From the NCBI GenBank assembly GCA_963576725.1, contig OY755252.1, forward strand, positions 24,314,655-24,378,654: a stretch of 64,000 bases of DNA, read 5' to 3'. The notes under the pieces were generated by a model. That model was not told the DNA's origin. It searched no databases and saw only the letters and a list, made by a program, of their open reading frames with translations. The translations under genes were made by a program, and so were the position numbers. The DNA comes from Azorinus chamasolen. Taxonomy: Eukaryota > Mollusca > Bivalvia > Cardiida > Solecurtidae. Each line of letters begins with the position of its first letter. Position 1 is the first letter of the stretch. This document shows, in pieces, positions 19,952-30,089 of the stretch.

Positions 19952-20557
19952 CCCTTTACCTGACAGAGACTCCTCCTGACGCATTCGCAAACAGAGTGGA
20001 CTCAGACCAGGTGACCGTGTGATCAGTGGCTGCTCTGTTTGCTTATAGAATACCTTAGATATACATACGTGTACCACTACTCATTTTGGCTATTCAAGAA
20101 CAACATCTCAATGGAACCTATTGCCAGCCTCAATCCAATCAGCAGACACATTTTAGGCGTGTTCCTGTGTATGTATTACATCTATCACCAATTTTCCATA
20201 GCTACTATTCCTTACTACCTTGTAAATAGTTTCAGTTTATCAAGATCTTGCACCACGTAGCATCCAGATATTATGGAAGGGGATATCCGCCATTTTATAG
20301 CATAATGAATGAACTGGCGGATATCCCCTTCCATAAGATATAGGATTATATAATTTATACACGTATTTTGTTATTTCTAATTGGCACCAGCCCATTATTC
20401 TCAATGTTGAGTGCTGCATACACAAAGAAGATCTGTTTCTATACTATTTGGCATAGCAGTGTATCACCTGTTTTATATAACAATACATACGACACAGTGT
20501 TAATTAATATTCATAGTGGGTTGAGTCTGTCATGAATATGCATCAGTTAAAGTGTTA
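19948..20557 (+). mobile_element. Family B element chained to H and carrying a foreign hairpin
   Basis: B starts on the TTAA shared with H and ends near TTAA at 20554. The stem is worn, and the body is interrupted by sequence including the 22-base perfect hairpin at 20271-20336. Confidence 0.5.
20271..20336. repeat. Perfect 22-bp hairpin
   Basis: TTATGGAAGGGGATATCC... and its exact inverted copy starting TGGCGGATATCCCC are separated by 22 bases (20293-20314). It is unlike any other family in the window. Confidence 0.8.
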
Positions 20558-20842
20558 AAGGGCTACACATTAACAGCCTGTCTTAAAATTTATAAAAAAT
20601 TATATAAAAACATCCTTTTACAAAATGCTCACAATTTGTCACAGAAGCTGTTTTATGACCAAACCCCATACATGTATTTACCATATCTGACCCCAGTTCT
20701 GGATAGGCTTGTACCAGCTTGAATATGTTTGTTAACGAAGTATGGCCTATTTCAATTAAATGCAGCGTGTTTATATTACTCTAGTACCAGCGGCGTTTAA
20801 AACGTATTCGTCAATCTGTTAGACTTGTAAACGTATACATGT
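20558..20842. other. Unassigned spacer
   Basis: AT-rich unique sequence; no element, coding frame or RNA gene seen. Confidence 0.4.
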
Positions 20843-21168
20843 ACAGTAAAACCCCTCAAAACCGTACGCCTAAATACATATCGGTCTTGGAGACAGGTGG
20901 CAATTTAAAAAGTAGTTACTTTTAGGCAGGTGGCTGCTTTAATTCAGGGTGAAAGTAACGCAGAAAGCTCCTCTATGAGCGTCCTGCGTGACTTTCGCCC
21001 TGCATTAAGCAGCCTCCTTTCCATGGGAACAAATACTCTATTTATCACAATGGTTTCTAAACTACACAATTCTAAAAGTTTCCTTTTCTCTGGTAAATTA
21101 TGCTCCTTTTTGGAAGATTTATTCAAAGAGATTGGGTCTAAAAATAGTCTAGGGGGGGAATGGGTTAA
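20843..21168. mobile_element. Chimeric element: family D left, family C right
   Basis: CAGTAAAACCCCTC and a D stem up to TGCATTAAGCAGCC pass, via CCATGGGAACAAATACTC, into the C right half (TATTTATCACAATGGTTTC to GGGTTAA). The D right end and the C left end are missing. Confidence 0.65.
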
Positions 21169-21189
21169 AGGCAGATGGCAGCCTTTGTA

Positions 21190-21760
21190 TGTACTTATAT
21201 AGTTATTTCTCGTCCGACCCTATGTTACATGTATGTACTAATGTAGTCCTTTCTCGACCGACCCTATGCCATGTACTAATATAGACATTTCTCGACCGAC
21301 CCTATGCCATGTACTAATATAGACATTTCTTGACCGACCATGTGTTATATACTAATATAGTCATTTCTCGGCCGGCGCTATGTTATGTACAGTGTACTAA
21401 TATTGTCATTTCTCGACCGACCATATGTTATGTACTAATACAGTCATTTCTCGACCGACCCTATGTTATGTACATGTACTAATATAGTCATTTCTCGACC
21501 GACCCTATGTTATATACATGTACTAATATAGTCCTTTCTCGACCGTCCCTATGTTATGTACATGTACTAATATAGTCATTTCTCGACCGACCCTATGCAA
21601 TGTACTAATATAGTCATTTCTCGACCGACCCTATGCCATGTACTAATATAGTCATTTCTCGACCGATCCTATGTTATGACCATTCGTCGAGAAGTTCCTA
21701 ACGAGTGGTCATAACATAGGCTTTGGAGGAGAAATAAAGGAGTTATTCTTACGTGTGAGT
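21190..21760. repeat. Minisatellite grown from a family G arm
   Basis: About 12 units of 36-50 bases, ATTTCTCGACCGACCCTATG plus TACTAATATAGTC. The last unit continues into a palindrome CCTATGTTATGACCA / TGGTCATAACATAGG and a G right half (GGAGGAGAAATAAAGGAGTT). The unit matches the G left arm ATTTCTCCACCAAACCCTAT. Confidence 0.75.
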
Positions 21761-21772
21761 GATATATTAATT

Positions 21773-21985
21773 AACCCTTTCGCTGCCAATGCCGGATCTG
21801 TGATTACCTATGCAAACAGTTTGGATCCAGATGAGACGCCGAGTAACTCGGCGTCTCATCAGGATCCATACTGTTTGTTACTGTTACTATGTTTTTGAAA
21901 CAAAAATGAAGAAAATCAAAAAAATAAAAATTTGTAGCAGACGACAAAGTTAACAGACGACAGACTTCGGCAGCGAAAGGGTTAA
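21773..21985 (+). mobile_element. Family H palindromic element
   Basis: TTAACCCTTTCGCTGCCAAT to GGCAGCGAAAGGGTTAA, almost identical to the copy at 19737, so a recent duplicate or transposition. Confidence 0.87.
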
Positions 21986-22054
21986 CACATCTTCTATATG
22001 CCTCTGATATTAAATGCTTATGTATGGAGAATGTTTTCTCGGCAGCCTCAATGT

Positions 22055-22580
22055 TAACATTTCTCCTCGTAACGATGCATTTTAACGGATTTGCAAACAG
22101 GGTAGATCCAGATCAGACGGAACATTTTAGAAGTTACGGTCTGTTTTGTTTGCTTATGGAATAATACAGATCTGATTCTAAAGTCTCTGCCATTACATGG
22201 TGACAAAATCATTTGTTCATAATCCTGAATAAATACATGTATTCAAAAAATTGATATTCTCACATGAATATCATCGTATTGTATCGGCTATAGACGATGG
22301 TTTTGAAACATGTGATATTATTTTACTCTGGTGAAAGGGTCTAAAATTGCAAATGCGTGAAAACACGTTTATATATGAGGGAAAGGGTTAAAGCGACTAC
22401 AAAACGGAGGATTATTTCTAGTTTTAATCCTTTCCTCCTTACATTTTCATACAAGAAATAATAATATGGTGAATATTAAGTAGATTAACCGACATATTTA
22501 GCACATGGACGCGCGAATGTTTGGCGATTGCAGAAACTGTAGAATCATATCTATATTATATCATACAGCAAACAGAGTAG
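22055..22580. repeat. Cluster of family A/B debris
   Basis: A B-like left half with stem AGACGGAACATTTTAG (22055-22270), an A outer end GAAAACACGTTTATATATGA ending GGGTTAA at 22390, and a truncated reverse B (22426-22580). Confidence 0.55.
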
Positions 22581-22689
22581 TTAAACGCTTTAAATCACCC
22601 ATTTAATATAAATTATGAAAGCAAACATGTCTAAATGAGAATCTGGAACCCATCCACGTTATATATGAGGGGTTCCTGCCAACTAAACA

Positions 22690-22941
22690 TAATTATCCTT
22701 TTCCTCCATGTATATTCATGTAAGAAATAACGAGTAATGACGCCATGAATATTAATTAGATAAAATTTCTGATAATAGCACATGGACACATTGTAGAAGT
22801 TTTGGCCATGACAGAAACTGTAGAATCAAATCTATATTATATCAAAAGCAAACAGAGTATATCCTGATCAAGAGCCGTCTGATCTGGGTCTACTCTGTTT
22901 GCAAAGGCGTAGAAATGTATATTTAAGGAGTACATGGTTAA
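22690..22941 (-). mobile_element. Family B element with deleted stem centre
   Basis: CCTCCATGTATATTCATGTA to GGAGTACATGGTTAA. The stem has lost most of one arm: ATCCTGATCAAGAGCCGTCT. Confidence 0.7.
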
Positions 22942-22959
22942 GCTAGTGAAAACATATGA

Positions 22960-23240
22960 CATTTTAGGGTATAGAAAACAGTGCACGCTATGATCAGATG
23001 GCTTCTCTAGGATGTCCCTGATCTGCATGGGTCGACACTATTTGTTCATGCTCCATATATGGACTCGCAGGATTGAAAGGCAGATAATGACTTAAAGAAA
23101 GAAGTTATGCTGAAACTTCCTAAGGAGCTTTCTGCATTACTGTAGTCCTGTGTTATACAACCACCAGCATTACTATAGTCCTGTGCTATACAACCACCTG
23201 CATTTAAAGACATGTATGCTCATTCATATGAAGTGGTTTA
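22960..23240. repeat. Family K and D debris
   Basis: A K-type stem at 22980-23040 (ACAGTGCACGCTATGATCAG and partner) and a worn D stem (ATGCTGAAACTTCCTAAGGA) with two copies of a CTGTGCTATACAACCACC-like phrase. Confidence 0.45.
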
Positions 23241-23326
23241 TGATAAATGAACGAGCTCTCTGATCAGGGTCTGCGCTGTGACAATAATTTTATGAAGCAA
23301 ATACTGATTGCTTCATAAAATGATAT

Positions 23327-23549
23327 TTAACCCATTTGCTTCCACGATCCCATTATGGGACGTAGGCAAACAGTGTAGACACTGATCAGACGCCGCATAA
23401 TGCGGCGTCTGATCAGAGTCTACACTGTGTGCTGATAGGAAATTCAATATAAAACAAAAATGAAAATTTAGACCAGACATCCCTTAGATAAAAGATAGGC
23501 TAATCCAATATATAAGCATGGAAGAATCCACTGGGAGCAAATGGGTTAA
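23327..23549 (+). mobile_element. Family J palindromic element
   Basis: TTAACCCATTTGCTTCCACG to GGGAGCAAATGGGTTAA, TTAA on both sides. Stem CAGACGCCGCATAATGCGGC. Single copy in this window, with clean ends. Confidence 0.8.
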
Positions 23550-23572
23550 ATTTCACAGAAACACTATAACCG

Positions 23573-23921
23573 TTAAACCTTTACTTCGTATTTAAACGGA
23601 TTTTTCGTGTCCTTGCAAACAGAGTAGACCCAGATCAGACGGCTCCTGTAGGAGCCGTCTGATCAGGGTCTGCTCTGTTTGCTTATGAACTTATAACAGA
23701 TATGGCCACAGTTTCAAGGAATACAAAACTTGCCATTATAAAACTTTAGCAAATAAATATTCATTATGCCATTATTTCTTATATACATGTATGAATATTC
23801 TAATACAATGAAGAAAATAATTTTTTTTTAAAAAAACCACCACAAAACAGTCATATGTATCATATTAATTCCTTTTTGGAATATTTTCTTCATTATGAAT
23901 ATTCAACAAGGAAATGGTTAA
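23573..23921 (+). mobile_element. Family B element with internal insertion
   Basis: TTAAACCTTTACTTCGTA, perfect stem CAGACGGCTCCTGTAGGAGC, and right end AACAAGGAAATGGTTAA. About 100 bases of A/T-rich sequence with partial self-repeat (TATGAATATTC twice) interrupt the right part. Confidence 0.7.
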
Positions 23922-23939
23922 ATGAAAATGTGCACCCTC

Positions 23940-23976
23940 ACCCCTTCCCCCCCCCCCCCCCCCCCCTTTCCCCTAA
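23940..23976. repeat. Poly-C tract
   Basis: A run of about 20 C followed by TTTCCCC. Simple repeat; assembly length uncertain. Confidence 0.85.
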
Positions 23977-23999
23977 CTTGAACTTTATGTCCTGGCAAC

Positions 24000-24581
24000 T
24001 GCTGTACTATACTATAGTTCAACAGATATTCTATCGTACGTTATGTTTATGTTTGTACAGCTCATAGCGACACACCTCCACAAACGGCCATTATGATTGG
24101 TTCAGAAAGAGGGCGGGTGTAGACACACATATATAACAGGTGAAGGTTGATAACAAAGCACATGGCCCGACTCGTGAGATGGTTCCCAGTCTAAGCTGTT
24201 AATAAGTATGTCGAACCCGAAACACGTACTGTTTATTCTATATATAGGCCAACAGCAGTCTGTTGACATAGATTTGATACAATGTTCTGGTGTCATACTA
24301 GGGTCACAATCAACCGTTTGCGGTCATCTTGTCCGAGGTCATATGATCGCATTGTTATGCCATGTAGATAAAAAATATTGACCATTCTGAGTCAGAATAT
24401 GGAGACAAAACAGTACAATGCTGCCATAGTTACTTATAATTGATTCATGTATGTCAATGTCCTTAAACAGGACACGTGCATATTGGCAAACAATGCAGAA
24501 CCAGATCAAAAATATGATGGCGGAGGCCTAATATGACTATAGGCTATATGAGCTGCACTGCATGCTTAAGCAAAATATAGT
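24000..24581. other. Unassigned spacer
   Basis: No recognisable element except faint stem debris near 24490 (AATGCAGAACCAGATCA). No credible gene. Confidence 0.4.
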
Positions 24582-24825
24582 TTAACCATTTCCTTCATAT
24601 AAACGTGTTTTCACGCCTTTGCAAACAGAGCAGACCCAGATCAGACGACTCCTACATATATAAGAGCCGTCTGATAAGGGTCTGTCCTGTTTGCTAATGG
24701 AATTTGAAAGACCCGTTTCCTTACTTTCTGAAATGACTACAATGTTCCAGTTTCCAACTATTTTATCCATGGATATTCAGTGGGTATTGAAATTTGGAAT
24801 AAACATAGAACAGGGAAAGGGTTAT
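24582..24825 (+). mobile_element. Family A palindromic element
   Basis: TTAACCATTTCCTTCATATA to AACAGGGAAAGGGTTA. Stem centre widened by CATATATA: ACGACTCCTACATATATAAG. Confidence 0.8.
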
Positions 24826-24884
24826 AAATTCTAAACATCCCTCAAAATGCAAAATTATTTACACCAATTAGATCACGAAGAAAT

Positions 24885-25030
24885 GCAGAAAGAATGAGTG
24901 TAGGAAATCTTTGAAAATCTTCTTCTCTGAAACTGGAAGGATCTCAGCTTTCATATTTGGCACAGAGCATCATGTTCAGGTCCTCTACAAAAGTTATATA
25001 AATTATGGCCCTGGGGTCAATACTTCATAA
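24885..25030 (+). repeat. Single unit of the P1 tandem core
   Basis: AATCTTCTTCTCTGAAACTG, CATATTTGGCACAGAGCATC and TTATGGCCCTGGGGTCAA match one P1 core unit without head or tail. Confidence 0.6.
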
Positions 25031-25235
25031 CTAATCATGTAAGAAACAATGCTGTCATCTATATGTATGGCCTGCATTTTTTAACAAAGGAATGTTTGGC
25101 GATGACAAAAATGTAGAATCCGATCTATATAATTCTACAAACAAAAACAGCAGACACGGATCAGACAGTTCCTACAGGAGCCATCAGATCGGCCTCTATT
25201 TTGTTTATAAAGGCGTAGGAAAAATTATATGAAGT
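25030..25235 (-). mobile_element. Family B element, worn
   Basis: CATGTAAGAAACAATGCTGT body, stem CAGACAGTTCCTACAGGAGC, outer end lost. Confidence 0.55.
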
Positions 25236-25413
25236 TAATTCACTAACATCGTTCATTTCAAACAGGCTAATTATAGATCCTGGTGAGAAACCACTGTTTG
25301 ATACCCTACACGTTGGAATGTTTTGAAATAGACATATTGAAGAGCATTGAACTTTGGGTAGATCTATACATGTATTATTCTTTACCCACGAGCGTAACTT
25401 AATTTACTTCACG

Positions 25414-25610
25414 CGTTAACCCTTACTGTGTGGGACACGAGTCACTGATGTCCTTTGCAAACAGTGTAGACCCAGATGAGAGGGCTCATTTGTCATGTTA
25501 CAATTTTCTTTAGAAAAAAATCACTAACTATATATTCACCATGGCATTAAGCTTCATCTGTTTGAACCTTGGGATAGTCCATTTGAAAATTCAGCGTTGT
25601 AAGTGTGAAG
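25414..25610. mobile_element. Family K element lacking one stem arm
   Basis: TTAACCCTTACTGTGTGGGA start and AATTCAGCGTTGTAAG end. Only one arm (GTAGACCCAGATGAGAGGGC) remains. Confidence 0.6.
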
Positions 25611-25741
25611 GTATATCGATTTACCTGTAAGGGAAATATATAAATACATACCAGCAAAAACGAGTACAATTATTTTTACCTTTTGCAATCATTGCGTCAT
25701 CCACAGTTTTCAGATGGCCTATTCACTCACTTTAACTATAT

Positions 25742-25890
25742 ACAGTAGAATCATCAAAAAGAGATCTAATTATGGGTCTTTAAGGCAAGTGGTAGCTTAA
25801 TGCAAGTCAAAAGCAATGCAGTCAGCTCCTATAGGAGCTTTCTGCATTACGTTTTCCTACATTTGAAGCAACCACCTGCTAGTTTAATAC
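25742..25890. mobile_element. Family D element, right end lost
   Basis: CAGTAGAATCATC, GGTAGCTTAATGCAAGTC, centre GCTCCTATAGGAGC, then AAGCAACCACCTGC. Confidence 0.65.
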
Positions 25891-25897
25891 CAAAATT

Positions 25898-26120
25898 CAG
25901 AGCTACAGGTAAAGGTGCGTACCCAAGTACTAAAATCGTCATTTCTCCACCAAACCCTATACTGTGACCACTCTTTAGAATCATCTCTTCGAGACGATTC
26001 TAAAGAGTGGTCGCAGTATAGGGCTTGGTCGAGATGATTCTAAAGAGTGACCACTGTATAGGGTTTGGTGAAGAAAAAAGATCAGATATTTAAATTCACG
26101 CATCCCATCTGGACCTCTGT
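25898..26120. mobile_element. Family G element with repeated right arm
   Basis: CAGAGCTACAGGTAAAG left end, stem TCTTCGAGACGATTCTAAAG. The right arm segment GATTCTAAAGAGTG...TATAGGG occurs twice in tandem. Confidence 0.7.
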
Positions 26121-26172
26121 CCTGTATTCAATAAAGGATGACCAGTTAGGACTAGTTCTACTATACTCAACT

Positions 26173-26378
26173 ACAGTAAAAACCTCTCTATAACTGCCAT
26201 TAAATTGTGTTAATTAGTTGGTTTTTAGGGCAGGTAGCTGCTTAAAGCAAGGTAAATGTAAAACAGAACGCTCCTATAGGAGCGTTCTGTTTTACGTTCA
26301 CCATGCTTTAAGCAGCCACCTGCCTTTAACACAAAATACTTGATGTAATTTTGTGGCCGTTATAGAGAGGTTTTACTG
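26173..26378. mobile_element. Family D2 palindromic element (TA)
   Basis: CAGTAAAAACCTCTCTATAA to TATAGAGAGGTTTTACTG, TA on both sides. Centre GCTCCTATAGGAGC. Confidence 0.84.
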
Positions 26379-26676
26379 TATATATTTTTTTGCAATAAAC
26401 TTTACCCCGCTGTATGTATTGATGTCTGCCCAGTCTATCATGATCAAGAGCAATTCTGTAATGCCGTTCAAGCTTTAGAGAGGGTACCCGTCGAGTGTCA
26501 AACAGCTGTGATCCTGATGGAGCGTCTCATTTTTATCCGAGCGTTTGGAAGTGCCAGTTACATTGATATATAGATTTAGTGGAATCCTGTGGGGCGATTA
26601 TTTGGTATTGAGCTGTTTTAATAAATGTATAAGGTAAACACCTCTATAAACAGAATTTTAGTCAATAAGAATCTGC

Positions 26677-26909
26677 TTAACCCTTTACTCCATAAATACG
26701 CCCTTCTACGCATTTGCAAACAGAGAATACCCAGATCAGACGGCTCCTAGAGGAGCCGTCTGATCAGGGTCTGCTCGGTTTGCTAATTACATAATATAGA
26801 TATGATTCTATACTTTTTGCTATGGCCAAAACTTTCTGTGTCCTGTTTTCTAATTAATATTCATGACGTCATCATTTCTTAAAACAATATTCATGGATTA
26901 AATGGTTAA
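26677..26909 (+). mobile_element. Family B element, first of a three-element chain
   Basis: TTAACCCTTTACTCCATAAA to ATTCATGGATTAAATGGTTAA. Stem CAGACGGCTCCTAGAGGAGC. Its right TTAA is the left TTAA of the next element. Confidence 0.82.
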
Positions 26910-27154
26910 CCCTTTCCTTCATATAAACGTGTTTTCACGCATTCGCAAACAGAGTAGACCCAGATCAGATGGCTCCTATAGGAGCCGTTTTAACAGGGTC
27001 TGCTCTGTTTGCTAATAGAATTTGAAAGATCGGTTTCTTTACTTTCTAAAATGGATACAATATTCCACCTTCCATATTTCATTATACCTATTTTATCCAT
27101 GCATATCGGTAGGTATTTAATTTTTTAATAAACAGCGAACAGGGACAGAGTTAA
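26906..27154 (+). mobile_element. Family A element, middle of the chain
   Basis: TTAACCCTTTCCTTCATATA to GAACAGGGACAGAGTTAA. Shares a TTAA with the B copy on its left and the H copy on its right. Confidence 0.82.
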
Positions 27155-27346
27155 TTATTTCGTTTCCAGTGCCATATCTGTGATAACCTAGACAAACAGT
27201 TTGAATTTAGATGAGACGCAGAGTAATGTAACTCGGCGTCTCATCAGGATTCAAGTTGTTTAGATAGGAACGGAGAGGCAAAAGCACACAAAAGTGTAGC
27301 AGACGACAAATTGTGCAGACGACAATATTTGGCATCGAAAGAGTTA
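27151..27346 (+). mobile_element. Family H element, last of the chain
   Basis: TTAATTATTTCGTTTCCAGT to GGCATCGAAAGAGTTAC. Stem GATGAGACGCAGAGTAATG and partner, slightly worn. Confidence 0.75.
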
Positions 27347-27354
27347 CTGTAGAG

Positions 27355-27880
27355 TGAATGTCATGCAGAAAGCTCCTTTCATTCTGCATTAAGCAGTCAG
27401 CTGTCTTTAATACCAGGACTGATGCGTATTTAGCGGGGTGTTACCGTAATACGTCGCTACTTGTATGAACAAGAATCGCATACCTGTCTTATGTTAGTTA
27501 TGTCTTATAAATAGACCTGACATGCTACAAATATACATGTATATATCTTTAGTTCCTCCAAATTGAAGATTACAAAGCATAGGCATTTATATACAAGAAC
27601 TAGGACACAATAAACATGATGCAATACACATGAGAACATGCAAATAACGCAGAGCACTCATGTTGGGTGTACTGGACATGAGTCAATTACACTGAAATGA
27701 ACATACTATTACGAAAAGGCGAGTTATACAGTACTCCCTCTCTTTAGCGTCACTAAAATGATCTATTGACCGTCCTAAGACAGGCTACAGCTCATTGCAG
27801 GAAGAAACACTGCAGAAAGCTTCCAGAGAAGCTCCCTGCAATACCTCTATTTCCGCACTAAGCTGCATCATTGCATTTAA
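27355..27880. repeat. Family D debris and spacer
   Basis: Fragments at 27360-27445 (TGCAGAAAGCTCC...CATTCTGCATTAAGCAG) and 27730-27880 (GTACTCCCTCTCTTTAGC, AGAAAGCTTCCAGAGAAGC). The sequence between (27446-27729) is unassigned. Confidence 0.45.
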
Positions 27881-27933
27881 AGAAAAATCATTCTATACAA
27901 ATGCCCTAATAGTAATTGATCGTGGGACGAAAC

Positions 27934-27976
27934 GAAAAGAAGAGATAATACCAGTCTTGTATGATCTCTTCTTTTC
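27934..27976. repeat. Short hairpin GAAAAGAAGAGAT
   Basis: Thirteen-base perfect arms with a 17-base loop, embedded in unique sequence. Small-RNA precursor or chance; no further support. Confidence 0.45.
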
Positions 27977-28054
27977 ATTACAAGAGTATATGAACGGAGC
28001 ATGAAGGCTTGTTTGACTTTACAGTCTTCAAGTCTGAATGTATGCAAGGGACGT

Positions 28055-28133
28055 GATTGAAAGAAAGGGGGGAGAGAGAGAGGGGGGGGGGAGAAGGGGA
28101 GGGGAAGGGGAGGGGTGGAGGGAGGTGGGATCA
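28055..28133. repeat. G-rich purine tract
   Basis: Runs of four to ten G separated by A or AGA. Strong G-quadruplex potential on the + strand. The 106-residue minus-strand frame over it is low-complexity proline/serine only. Confidence 0.85.
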
Positions 28134-28540
28134 GAAAGAGAGAATAGAAAGCGACACAAATGATTAAATCATTTTGATCTCCACAACTCTCAATCATTAT
28201 CTTTTTCTACAGGATAGGGCCTAATATGATGATCTATGCACCTAATATGTGAATTACATGAACATGTATATAAAATAATTTATGGTGTGTCGTAATTTAG
28301 CTTTCAGAATACGACGACATATATACCTATGTGTCACCGTTCGACTGTGTGGTGTATATTCGCAAATGTGAAAAATCATATTACTGGGCCCTGCTGAATA
28401 GAACATTTCCATTAAGAGTGAATTTTATAAAATATCTTTCCGATTTACTATATTATATGTGTAACAAGTTTTACTTCTTCGACTTGGCTCATATTTTGAA
28501 AACATCCTGGCAAAACTTTGGAAACTATGTGTATAAGGTG
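28134..28540. other. Unassigned spacer
   Basis: AT-rich, no element or credible gene. A 73-residue open frame at 28331-28552 has no recognisable motif. Confidence 0.4.
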
Positions 28541-28797
28541 GTACCCTTGTAGGGGCCATCTGTTCCGGGTCTTCTCTGTTTGCTTATGAAATAATACAGA
28601 CCTGATTCTACAGTTTGGGCTATGGCAAAATACCTCTTGTTCATGATACCATAATAATATAAAATTCAGCTAATTAACCCATTACCTCATAGGCTATTTT
28701 AGAGCCAACCTCTTTGAATAAATCTTCCGAAAAGGAGCATTAACTAGAGAAAAGGAACATTTTTAGAATTTTGTAGTTTGAAACCATTGTGATATTT
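28540..28797. repeat. Truncated B right half and truncated C
   Basis: B right half (GGGCCATCTGTTCCGGGTCT to AATTCAGCTAATTAA) passes into a reverse C copy from 28674 that stops inside the stem at AAACCATTGTGATA. Confidence 0.6.
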
Positions 28798-28997
28798 CAG
28801 GAATGGATTATGCTTATGTCCGACCTATTTGCTAGAACAAATGGTGGACATGTGATTATGGTATCGCTGTCGTTGTTAAAATAACATGGAGAAATTTGAA
28901 AAATAAAGCAGACGACACATTTTGTAAATGACCAAATGTGGCAACGAAAGAGATGGTTTGAATGTTCTATTATACATGTATGAGACGATGTGCTATG

Positions 28998-29660
28998 CTA
29001 TGCACAAGTCTGAATAAAATATTGCTTTCTTCTGTTCTGCTCTATAGGTTCAATAAAAATGAACAAAAACACCTTTGTGAATCACTCGGAACACATCGGC
29101 TATTTTTATCGAAATAGACTATATTCCGAACTCTGACAGAATACGGCGAGTAGTTACGATTGCTTTGTGAATGATTTCAAATTGCATTTACTGTAAATTA
29201 CTGATACCTCAAACACTTGCCAACAGAAAAGTTATGCATCAGCAAATTACCTAGAGCCATTTTGCTGAATAAGCACACATCTGTTCCCGACAGTGGGATC
29301 AGCTGTCTATTGTGACATAACACTCCAAACCCCCTGCCCGTGGTTATAGGTCTAACAGTCAGTGCACCTGCGCTTTGCAATCCTTTCTGTTTACAAATTT
29401 GCGTAATTTTATTTTGTGTCATATACCTGCAAGATTTGTGAAGATATTCCTTACACTCAATATCTATTAGACCATTATCACCAGGTTTGGTCATTTGTGA
29501 TATAATTTCAGCGTTTCCAATAATTGGACGAGATACAATATTGTAATAAAATTGGCGAAATGTGTCTTAGACCGTAATTGTTGTCATATTACTTGGTCCT
29601 TTAATTAGGCTTTTGTCTTCATAAAGAAATATTGATAACATCGTGAATGTTATTTGGTGA
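28998..29660 (-). other. Unique stretch with 98-codon open frame (29198-29494)
   Basis: No palindromic element here. The minus-strand frame 29198-29494 is cysteine-containing (CKEYLHKSCRYMTQNKI, ICKQKGLQSAG) and not low-complexity. I do not recognise the family and see no splice partners. It may be a fragment of a transposon protein or chance. A neighbouring 60-base phrase (CACTCGGAACACATCGGCTA) recurs at about 34340. Confidence 0.3.
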
Positions 29661-29670
29661 ATCGTCATAC

Positions 29671-30060
29671 AGTAGAACCTGGCTTAAGCGGTCATTCATT
29701 TATTGAACATAAGTGTCTTAGGAACAGAGACATATACATATATGTATATGTATCTGTTAGGAAGCAGGTGGTTGCTTAATGCAGGGCGAAAGTAACGCAA
29801 AAAGCTCCTATATGAGCGTTCAGCAATTTTGACTTGCGTATACGTTTTGGGCGTGTATAGGACGGAAAGGGTTTATGTAGCATAAAAGTAATGCAGAGTG
29901 TTCCTACGGGAGCTTTCTGCATGGTTTATGTCTTGCATTAATGAACATGTGGGATCTTTCTGTATGGCTATCGTCCTGCATTACGGAACCACCTGCTTTC
30001 AAGACCCATAATTATACCTATGTTTGGTGGTCGCTTTTAAGAGAGGTTTTATTATATCTC
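29671..30060. repeat. Rearranged family D copies
   Basis: CAGTAGAACCTGGCTTAAGC start, several partial stems (AAAAGCTCCTATATGAGC, TGTTCCTACGGGAGCTTTCT) and an end AGAGAGGTTTTATTA. At least two D copies broken and joined. Confidence 0.5.
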
Positions 30061-30089
30061 GACATAATTAATATACAGTAGAACCTGGC

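Noticed and set aside
27877..28197. 106-codon minus-strand frame with proline runs
   Set aside because: It is the translation of a G-rich simple repeat.
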